Shown here piece by piece: positions 57,862-64,000 of a stretch of 64,000 nt of DNA; the stretch's first letter is position 1, and each line of letters opens with the position of its first letter. A model generated the notes under the pieces. That model had not been told where the DNA came from, did not search any database, and was given only the letters and a program-made list of their open reading frames with translations. Both the position numbers and the translations under genes were made by a program. This DNA is from Roseisolibacter agri (lineage in GTDB: Bacteria; Gemmatimonadota; Gemmatimonadetes; Gemmatimonadales; Gemmatimonadaceae), in assembly GCF_030159095.1 (NCBI RefSeq), contig NZ_BRXS01000001.1, positions 1 to 64,000 of the forward strand, in the 5' to 3' direction.

Positions 57862-58679
57862 GCGCTTCGGAGCAGGAGTACGTCCTCGGCACCAACGACG
57901 CGGAGCTGCGGCGGCTCGGCTTCCAGCACCAGGTGTGGGCCGCGCCGACGGCGGCGTCGTGGGAGCGCGCGCGCTTCCGCCCCGGCCAGCGCGTGCTCGA
58001 CGTGGGCTGCGGGCCGGGCTACGCGACCTTCGACCTCGCGGACCTCGTGACGCCGAGCGGCGGCGTGGTCGCGGTGGACGTGTCGCAGCGCTTCGTCGCG
58101 CATCTCGATGCGGAGCGCGCGCGGCGCGGCTACGCGCACGTCGAGCCGCACGTGCAGGACCTGGAGCAGCTCGCGATCGAGGACGCGAGCGTGGACGGCG
58201 CGTTCGCGCGCTGGGTGCTGTGCTGGGTGCGCGATCCCGAGGAGGTGGTGCGCCGCGTGGCGCGCGCGCTGCGCCCGGGTGGCGCGTTCGTCGTCCTCGA
58301 CTACTGCCACTACGAGGCGCTGATGATGGCCCCGCGCGGCGCGGCGACCGACCGGATCATCCGCGCGGTCACCGAGTCGTTCCGGCAGAGCGGCGGGAAC
58401 CCCGACGTCGGCCGCGACGTGCCCGCGATGATGCAGCGTGCGGGGCTCGAGATCGAGACGCTGCGGCCGATCGTGCGGCTGGCGCGTCCCGGCACCGCGC
58501 TGTGGGAGTGGCCGTGGCGCTTCTTCGAGAACTTCCTCCCCGGGCTCGTCGCCTCGGGCGGGCTCTCGGCCGACGACCACGCGGCGTTCCGGCGCGAGTG
58601 GGCCGAGCGGTCGCGGGATCCCGCGGCGTGGCTCCTCACGCCGCCGATGGTCGAGGTGATCGGGCGCAGGCGGGCGTAG
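57858..58679 (+). CDS. class I SAM-dependent methyltransferase
   Basis: 273 residues; a second methyltransferase of the UbiE/Methyltransf_11 type: QRVLDVGCGPGYATFDLADLVTPSGGVVAVDVS (motif I and acid), FARWVLCWVRDPEEVVRRVARALRPGGAFVVLDYCHYE. C-terminal half has a helical cap (WPWRFFENFLPGLVASGGLSADDHAAFRREW). Substrate unknown; coupled to the methyltransferase upstream. Confidence 0.92.
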   Translation: MSASEQEYVLGTNDAELRRLGFQHQVWAAPTAASWERARFRPGQRVLDVGCGPGYATFDLADLVTPSGGVVAVDVSQRFVAHLDAERARRGYAHVEPHVQDLEQLAIEDASVDGAFARWVLCWVRDPEEVVRRVARALRPGGAFVVLDYCHYEALMMAPRGAATDRIIRAVTESFRQSGGNPDVGRDVPAMMQRAGLEIETLRPIVRLARPGTALWEWPWRFFENFLPGLVASGGLSADDHAAFRREWAERSRDPAAWLLTPPMVEVIGRRRA

Positions 58680-58803
58680 ATCACACGCGACGGCACGCGC
58701 GGCTCGCCAAACCGGGCCCGAGCGCACAGGTTGGGGCGTGCCCTCCGGACCGCTGCATCCTCCCGTGCCCGCCCGCCTCCTGTCCCCCTTCCTGCCCTGT
58801 GCG

Positions 58804-59223
58804 TCAGCTCCGCGGCCGCGTCGCGCGGGCCAGCTCGCGCGCCAGTGCGTCGTCGGGCAGCGTCGCCCAGCCATCGGGGATGGGCGCGCGGCGCCGCACG
58901 TCGGGCGGGTCGCCGGGCCTGCCGATCGCCTCGAACAGCAGCCAGCCGTCGCGCCAGTCCTCGGGCAGCAGCATGCCGGGCAGCGCGTGCCGCAGCTCGG
59001 CGTGGACGCGCCGCTCGTCGCCCGTGCGGCGCTGCAGCACGGGCGGGTCCTCCAGCGCCTCGATGGGCGTCGTGCGCCGGTCCGCGCCGCGGCGCCGCTC
59101 GCCGAGCACCTCCTGCGGCCGCACGGCGGTCACGCGCCAGCGGCGCCCGTCGGCGCCGGTGATCTCCCGGCCGCCGGTGGCGGTGCCGCGCGTCGCGGAT
59201 GTCGAGGGCTGCGGCTCTGGCAT
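58804..59223 (-). CDS. hypothetical protein
   Basis: 139 residues, soluble: TGADGRRWRVTAVRPQEVLGERRRGADRRT, VLQRRTGDERRVHAELRHALPGMLLPEDWRDGWLLFEAIGRPGDPPDVRRRAPIPDGWATLPDDALARELARA. Charged, with a conserved-looking W-x-L-L-F-E motif. Divergent from the GAF kinase gene across 89 bp. No family known. The gap 58680-58803 has nothing clear beyond CAGGTTGGGG near 58728. Confidence 0.72.
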   Translation of the reverse strand: MPEPQPSTSATRGTATGGREITGADGRRWRVTAVRPQEVLGERRRGADRRTTPIEALEDPPVLQRRTGDERRVHAELRHALPGMLLPEDWRDGWLLFEAIGRPGDPPDVRRRAPIPDGWATLPDDALARELARATRPRS

Positions 59224-59312
59224 GGAGGCTGGTCGGGGCCCGCGCGCATGATCACGGACCGTGCCGGCGCGCGTCGCGCGGGCTCGTTCGTTCGACCCGC
59301 ACGCGCCGGGTG

Positions 59313-60803
59313 ATGGCGGACATCCAGGTCGAGCGGGTCCGTGTCTCGGGCGATGCGTCGCAGGCCGCGGCGATGCAGGTCGCGCACGTGTCGGTGGACC
59401 GGCTGCGCGGGCTGCTCGCGATCTCCGCCGCGCTGGCGCGCGCCTTCACGGCCCTCGAGGTCGCCGAGGCCGTCGCGCGGCACGCGGTGCCCGTGGTCGG
59501 CGCCAGCTCCAGCATCGTCGCGCTGGTCTCCGCGGACGGCCGCTGGCTGGAGCGCATCGGGCTCGGCGGATTTCCCGCGGACGTGCGCGCCGACTGGGAG
59601 CGGAGCCCGATCGAGCAGCCGCTGCCGGTGGCGGACGCGGTGCGCACCGGCGCGCCGGTGCTGCTGACGTCGCGCGCGGAGATGGTCGAGCGCTATCCCG
59701 ACACGGCGTCGCTCTGGTCGCGCGTGGGCGCGCACGCGCTGGCGACCTTCCCGCTGGCGTCCGACGCGCGGCCGTTCGGCGCGATCGCCTTCCGCTTCTC
59801 CGAGCCGCGCACCTTCCGCTCGGACGACGACCTCGAGTTCCTGCAGGCCGTGGCGCAGCAGTGCGCGGTGGCGCTGGAGCGCGCGCGGCTGTTCGACGCC
59901 GAGCGCCTCGCCCGCGCGGCCGCGGAGGAGGCGCGCCGCGAGGCCGACGAGGCGAACCGCGCGAAGAGCGAGTTCCTCGCGCGGATGAGCCACGAGCTGC
60001 GCACGCCGCTGAACGCGATCGGCGGCCACCTGCAGCTGGTCGAGATGGGGATCCACGGGCCCGTCACCGACGCGCAGCGCGAGGCGTTCGACCGCGTCGC
60101 GCGGGCGCAGCGCCACCTGCTGGGCCTCATCAACGACGTGCTGAACCTGGCGCGGCTGGAGAGCGGGCGCGTCGAGTTCGCGCTGGAGCCGACGCGCGTG
60201 CTCGACGTGCTCGCCGACGTGCGTCCGATGGTCGAGCCGCAGCTCGCCGCGAAGGGGATCGCGTTCGAGGTCAGCCTGCCCGACGACGCGGGCGCGGGCA
60301 TCCCCGTGTGGGCGGACCGCGAGAAGCTCGTGCAGGTGCTGCTCAACCTGCTCGACAACGCGGTGAAGTTCACCGCGCCCGGCGGACGCGTGGTGCTGGA
60401 GTTCGGCGCGCGGCCGCGCCATCCGCACGAGGCGATCGTGCGCGTGCACGACACGGGCGTCGGCATTCCCGCGGACCGCCTCGCCGCCGTGTTCGAGCCC
60501 TTCGTGCAGGTGAGCACGGGGCTCACGCGCGCCCACCAGGGCACGGGCCTCGGCCTCGCGATCAGCCGCGACCTCGCGCGCGGCATGGGCGGGGAGCTGA
60601 GCGCCGAGAGCGCGCTCGGCGCCGGCTCGACGTTCACGCTCGTGCTGCGGCGCACGCACGCGCCCGACGGCCAGGCGATCGACCGGCGGTCGGGCGCGCC
60701 ACGGCGCGGCAGCTCGGAGCGCCGTCGGCGCGGCGACCGGCGCGGCGAGACGCGGGGACGACGCGAGCCGCCGTCCCCGCGCCCGGGCTCAGAACTGTGG
60801 TGA
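59313..60803 (+). CDS. GAF-domain sensor histidine kinase
   Basis: 496 residues, soluble. GAF domain about 30-190 (AVARHAVPVVGASSSIVALV, FPLASDARPFGAIAFRF). Then helices and H227 in FLARMSHELRTPLNAIGGHL, LLNLLDNAVKF at 343-353, D380-TGVGIP, FEPFVQV at 394-400 and GTGLGLAISRDLARG. The long basic C-terminus (RRSGAPRRGSSERRRRGDRRG) is unusual and may bind DNA or membrane. No response regulator gene nearby. ATG at 59313 (a GTG at 59310 is adjacent). Confidence 0.93.
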   Translation: MADIQVERVRVSGDASQAAAMQVAHVSVDRLRGLLAISAALARAFTALEVAEAVARHAVPVVGASSSIVALVSADGRWLERIGLGGFPADVRADWERSPIEQPLPVADAVRTGAPVLLTSRAEMVERYPDTASLWSRVGAHALATFPLASDARPFGAIAFRFSEPRTFRSDDDLEFLQAVAQQCAVALERARLFDAERLARAAAEEARREADEANRAKSEFLARMSHELRTPLNAIGGHLQLVEMGIHGPVTDAQREAFDRVARAQRHLLGLINDVLNLARLESGRVEFALEPTRVLDVLADVRPMVEPQLAAKGIAFEVSLPDDAGAGIPVWADREKLVQVLLNLLDNAVKFTAPGGRVVLEFGARPRHPHEAIVRVHDTGVGIPADRLAAVFEPFVQVSTGLTRAHQGTGLGLAISRDLARGMGGELSAESALGAGSTFTLVLRRTHAPDGQAIDRRSGAPRRGSSERRRRGDRRGETRGRREPPSPRPGSELW

Positions 60804-61754
60804 CGGCTGCGTCGAGCGCGACCCGGTGAGGCCCTCGTCGCGCGCGGCCTCGCGCGCGGTGTCCTGCGCCTCGTCCATGACGCGCGCGGCGACGTGCTGC
60901 ACCTTGCCGGCCGCCTCCTCGGCCGCGTCCTTCACGCGGTCCACCAGGCGGTCGCGCGCGTCGCCCATCAGGCGCACCTCGCGGTCGCTCGCCGGCAGCG
61001 CGAGGCCCGCCGCCAGCCCCAGCGCGAGCGTCGCGGCGCCGACGACGAGCGGCTGCTCGTCGAAGCGGTCCTCGACGCGGCGCACCTGGTTGGTGACCTG
61101 CGTGCGCGTCTGCTGCGCCACCGCCTGCGCCGCGTGCGCCGCGTGCTGCGTCCGCTCGGCCACGTCGTGCGCGGTCTCGCTCGCGCGCTCGCGCACGCGG
61201 TCCATCGCGCCCGACGCGTCGCCCGCGTAGCCGCCCGCGTGGCCGCCCGCGTAGGGCGACGGCCCCGCGGCGTAGCGTGCGTCGTACGCACCCGCGCCGT
61301 ACGCGCCCGTGTCGTACGCGTCGAGGCGCGGCCGGTACGGGCGCAGCTCGCCGTAGGCGCCGCCGTACTGCGCGTCGTACGTGCTGCGTGCGCCGCCGCG
61401 ACGGCGGTTCATGAAGAGCCACCCGAGGCCGATGCCGACCATCGCCGCCGGGATGGGGTTCTCGCGGATCGTGTCCGCCAACGAGCTCCGGGTCTCCTGC
61501 ACCCGGTCTGCGGCCTGTCGCGCCATGTGCTCCACTCTGCCGATGGTGGCGTCCCGGATGTCGTGCTTCACCTGTTGCCGGATGTGCTGCGGGTTGAGCC
61601 GCGCGCCGAGCTCCTCCAGCGTCTCGCCGAGGCGCTCGCGCGTCTCGCGGATGCCGGCGCGGAGCTCGGTCGGATCGGGCTCACGCTCGTCGTGCTGGCG
61701 CGGCGCCGCGTCGGGCGCCGTCCACTCGCTGGGCCGCTCCATGGACCGTTCCAT
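60789..61754 (-). CDS. DUF3618 membrane protein
   Basis: 321 residues. The DUF3618 domain ELRAGIRETRERLGETLEELGARLNPQHIRQQVKHDIRDATIGRVEHMARQAADRVQETRSSLADTIRENPIPAAMVGIGLGWLFMNRR begins near residue 25 and ends in a membrane helix. A Tyr/Gly/Ala-rich middle and a helical, amphipathic second half with another hydrophobic segment follow. Part of a three-gene minus-strand set with the QP-rich protein and the holin-like protein. An internal ATG at 61742 is also possible. Overlaps the end of the kinase gene by 15 nt, tail to tail. Confidence 0.9.
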   Translation of the reverse strand: MERSMERPSEWTAPDAAPRQHDEREPDPTELRAGIRETRERLGETLEELGARLNPQHIRQQVKHDIRDATIGRVEHMARQAADRVQETRSSLADTIRENPIPAAMVGIGLGWLFMNRRRGGARSTYDAQYGGAYGELRPYRPRLDAYDTGAYGAGAYDARYAAGPSPYAGGHAGGYAGDASGAMDRVRERASETAHDVAERTQHAAHAAQAVAQQTRTQVTNQVRRVEDRFDEQPLVVGAATLALGLAAGLALPASDREVRLMGDARDRLVDRVKDAAEEAAGKVQHVAARVMDEAQDTAREAARDEGLTGSRSTQPSPQF

Positions 61755-61756
61755 GG

Positions 61757-62794
61757 TCAGCGCGGCTCCCCGCCACGCGAGCCGCCGCCCGGCTCCGTGC
61801 GCTCGTCCGGCGTCGTGTCCCACGCCGAGTCGGCGCGGCGGAACGACTCCTGGCCCAGCCCCGGCGTGCCGTAGGTCGGCTCGCTGGCGACGCGCTGGCG
61901 TTCGGTGACGTCGCGGTCGAGCGGCGGCGTGTAGGGAGCCGTGCTGGGCGGCTGCGTGCTGCCGTAGCCGCCGTAGACCGGCTGCGTGGCGCCGAACGAC
62001 GCGTTGCCATACGGGCTGCTGCCGTACGGGCTGGGCGACGACGCCGCGCCGCGGTCCTGCCCGTAGCTCGCGGTCGGGCGCGGCGGGTAGTCGGGGCCGT
62101 AGCGCTCCGCCGACGCATGGTCGAACGCGGACGAGCCGCGCTCGTACGTCGGGCGCTGCGCGCGCTGCGAGCTGCGGAGGAAGCGCGCGCCGATCACGCC
62201 GAGCGCGAACATCCCGCCCAGGAAGAGCGCGGGCTGGCGGCGCGCGACGTCCTCCGCGCGGTCCACCAGCTCGTGGACGTCCGCGCGCTGCAGGTAGTCC
62301 GAGAGGCGCTGCATCTCGCGACCGGCACGCTCGGCGTAGTCGCCGAGCTGCGGCTGCTGCTGGCGCAGCTGCTGGCTCGACTGCAGCAGCGCCTGCGCGA
62401 CGCCGCCCAGCGTGTCCGCCGCGCGCGCCTTGCCGCGGTCGAGGCCAGACTCCACGCGCTGCGTCACCTGCTCGCGCGCGTCGCCGGCCAGGTGCACGGC
62501 GCGGTCCTTCGCCTGCTCGACGGCGCCGTGCACGTCACGCGGCGGGGACGACTGCTGCAGCTGCTGCTGCTGCTGGTACGACTGCTGATGCGACGGCGGC
62601 GACTGCGGCCACGGCTGCTGCGACGCGTACTGCGAGGACTGCTGCGACGGTTGCTGCGTCGGTTGCTGCGTCGGTTGCTGCGTCGGCCAGGGCGCGGGAT
62701 TCTGGTCGCGACGGTTCGCGTCCCAGGCCTGCCCCTGCCCGGTGTTGCCGTAGCCGGGCGTGTCGCCCGGCGTCGAACCCTGCCAATCGGCCAT
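61757..62794 (-). CDS. Q/P-rich membrane protein with apolipoprotein-like helices
   Basis: 345 residues. The first about 90 are Gln/Pro/Ser-rich with TQQP repeats (12-nt DNA repeats GGTTGCTGCGTC at 62650-62690). A helical part HGAVEQAKDRAVHLAGDAREQVTQRVESGLDRGKARAADTLGGVAQALLQSSQQL, then RQPALFLGGMFALGVIGARFLRS (membrane helix). C-terminus is Ser/Gly/Tyr/Pro-rich and disordered. GGAGG lies before the ATG. Probably works with DUF3618 and the holin-like protein. Confidence 0.87.
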   Translation of the reverse strand: MADWQGSTPGDTPGYGNTGQGQAWDANRRDQNPAPWPTQQPTQQPTQQPSQQSSQYASQQPWPQSPPSHQQSYQQQQQLQQSSPPRDVHGAVEQAKDRAVHLAGDAREQVTQRVESGLDRGKARAADTLGGVAQALLQSSQQLRQQQPQLGDYAERAGREMQRLSDYLQRADVHELVDRAEDVARRQPALFLGGMFALGVIGARFLRSSQRAQRPTYERGSSAFDHASAERYGPDYPPRPTASYGQDRGAASSPSPYGSSPYGNASFGATQPVYGGYGSTQPPSTAPYTPPLDRDVTERQRVASEPTYGTPGLGQESFRRADSAWDTTPDERTEPGGGSRGGEPR

Positions 62795-62839
62795 TGATGC
62801 CTCCTCGAAGGTCTCGCGCGCGTGGTCGCGCGCGTCTCG

Positions 62840-63325
62840 TCAGTCGCCGCGCGGCCGCGCGGTGAGCTCGCGGCGCACCTCGCGCATCTCCTGCCGCGCC
62901 CACGCCGCGTCCTCGCGCAGCGTCTCGACGGTCTGCGGCGCGCCGATCGAGCGGCGCTTGACGTCGTTCACCGCCGCGAGGCCCAGGAAGTAGCCCGCGG
63001 CCAGCAGCACGACGCCGACGATGAGCGCCGCGAGCCAGTAGTTGCCGAGCAGCTGCCCGAGCGCGAGCACCGCGAACGCGCCCACCGCGAGCGTGCCGGC
63101 GAGCGCGAAGCCGACGGCGATGCCGATCCGCACGCCGTCGCGCGCCAGCGTCGCGCCGGTGCGCCGCATCTCCGCCTTCGCCAGCAGCATCTCCTGCCGT
63201 ACGAGCTCGCCGGTATCCTGGCTCAGCCGGCGCAGCAGCTCGCCGAGCGAGGGCTCGGGCGCGGCGTGGATGCCGCCGCCGTTCGGGGAGCGCGTGATGC
63301 GCGGGTCGTAGGGCTCCGATGCCAT
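62840..63325 (-). CDS. phage-holin-family (Holin_3/DUF1469) membrane protein
   Basis: 161 residues: PSLGELLRRLSQDTGELVRQEMLLAKAEMRRTG, two hydrophobic helices VGFALAGTLAVGAFAVLALGQL and WLAALIVGVVLLAAGYFLGLAAV, charged tail ETLREDAAWARQEMREVRRELTA. The actinobacterial holin-like superfamily III pattern. Chromosomal role unclear, not a phage lysis gene here. First gene of the three-gene set; GGAGGA precedes the start. Confidence 0.92.
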   Translation of the reverse strand: MASEPYDPRITRSPNGGGIHAAPEPSLGELLRRLSQDTGELVRQEMLLAKAEMRRTGATLARDGVRIGIAVGFALAGTLAVGAFAVLALGQLLGNYWLAALIVGVVLLAAGYFLGLAAVNDVKRRSIGAPQTVETLREDAAWARQEMREVRRELTARPRGD

Positions 63326-63458
63326 CGCCGTCCATTCCTCCGTCGTCGTGGGGAGGACCGCCGGGGCAAGGCGCGGGCCCGGTCGGGTGCGCCGCGGCGG
63401 ACCGTCGGCGAGGTCGGCCGCAGCAGCGCGTCGTCCCCGCGCGGTGTACCTTCGCCGC

Positions 63459-63986
63459 ATGAGCACGCCCCGCCTCGAGATCCGCACGCTCACGCCGGGA
63501 CGCGACGCGGTCGTCGACCGGTGGCTGGCGCGCGTCGCGCGGCTGGGGCCCGCGGAGTGGGGCCGGCTGGACGCGATCGGTCAGCGCTTCGTCGCGGGCG
63601 ACCCGATGTCGCGCTGGCAGCGCGCCGCGCGCCTGTCGGCGGCCGGCGCGGCGGTGCCGGCGCTGCCCGCGCTGCAGCAGGCGCTGGCGGTGGTGGGCTT
63701 CGGCGTCGAGCTGGTGCGCGATCTGACGGGCGGCACGCACGACGGCCCGCGGCGTCCACGCGACGCGCCGCCGTCGGCGGATCCGCGCACGCGGCGCCGC
63801 GTCGCGCAGGTGCAGTCGCTGTGGGACCTTGGGCACGCGCAGCCCGGCGGCGGGGGCGCCGCGATGTCGTGCCTGATGCTCGGCCTGGCCGCGCTGCACG
63901 CGCGCCCGCTGCTGCCGGCGGACGCGTTCGCGCGGCTGTACGCGCTGGTGGAGCCGGTGATTCCCGTGGTCGACGTCGAGCCCTGA
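63459..63986 (+). CDS. hypothetical protein
   Basis: 175 residues, soluble: LEIRTLTPGRDAVVDRWLARVARLGPAEWGRLDAIGQRFVAGDPMSRWQRAARLSAAGAAVPALPALQQALAVVGFGVELVRDL, TRRRVAQVQSLWDLGHAQPGGGGAAMSCLMLGLAALHARPLLPADAFARLYALVEPVIP. It may be a complete gene, ending 14 nt before the window end. TACCTT box (63447-63452) 6 nt before the ATG suggests a leaderless message. Function unknown. Confidence 0.75.
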   Translation: MSTPRLEIRTLTPGRDAVVDRWLARVARLGPAEWGRLDAIGQRFVAGDPMSRWQRAARLSAAGAAVPALPALQQALAVVGFGVELVRDLTGGTHDGPRRPRDAPPSADPRTRRRVAQVQSLWDLGHAQPGGGGAAMSCLMLGLAALHARPLLPADAFARLYALVEPVIPVVDVEP

Positions 63987-64000
63987 CTTCTCACGCCGGA

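Noticed and set aside
58738-59313. 191-residue plus-strand open frame
   Set aside because: Opposite the 58804-59223 gene; no motif and biased composition.
62840-63325. Prophage lysis gene
   Set aside because: Holin-like family only; no phage structural, integrase or lysin genes, and it sits with DUF3618 as in chromosomal clusters.

Overview
The window is very GC-rich DNA (roughly 72-74 percent by eye) with dense, short-spaced genes on both strands. No rRNA, tRNA, CRISPR array, phage or complete insertion sequence was recognised. Gene content points to a Gemmatimonadota-type soil bacterium (inference): a BlaI/M56 sensor pair, a secreted tricorn-like S41 protease, very many small lipoproteins and secreted proteins of unknown function, a TonB-plug protein, DinB/YfiT proteins, and a PEP-CTERM-type CAAX protease. 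Most ORFs on the opposite strand are GC-skew shadows and were left out.

Layout. 1-2.4 kb: edge of a transposase, M56/BlaI pair with its own operator, a small membrane protein. 2.4-10 kb: two short-chain dehydrogenases, an FKBP lipoprotein, the CAAX-type protease, a Mn catalase whose start codon lies in a perfect hairpin, an acetyltransferase. 10.5-16.5 kb: tricorn-like protease, GlgC coupled to a DUF6929-like protein. 16.9-21.7 kb: YfiT-like protein, membrane protein plus histidine kinase, Mug glycosylase plus NRAMP-like transporter. 21.9-27.2 kb: secreted protein, outer-membrane barrel, and a large STAND/SARP-type regulator with an SRPBCC protein; two copies of one 17-bp motif sit upstream of these operons. 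27.4-31.4 kb: frameshifted YCF48 lipoprotein, FMN-dependent hydroxy-acid oxidase, NamZ. 31.4-50.2 kb: a long run of small membrane, secreted and enzyme genes, many translationally coupled by GTGA/ATGA/TTGA overlaps. 50.5-58.7 kb: a co-directional run ending in a plug-domain protein, a metallophosphoesterase/PQQ-propeller fusion and two methyltransferases. 58.8-64 kb: GAF histidine kinase and a DUF3618/holin-like membrane cluster.

The most unusual content is non-coding. Eleven intergenic inverted-repeat elements fall into two superfamilies. One (seven copies) keeps a 37-38-nt GC-rich central loop, in either orientation, and mostly GCGCCGGACC-type ends, while its stems differ between copies yet stay self-complementary. 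The other (four copies) has arms built of tandem 15-nt units (consensus near GCGGAGGACGRWRAR) around a GCTTGAAGCTTCAAGC-like core. All eleven lie at or close to the 3' end of a gene. Several genes also appear to be leaderless, with a TANNNT -10 box 6-8 nt before the start codon.
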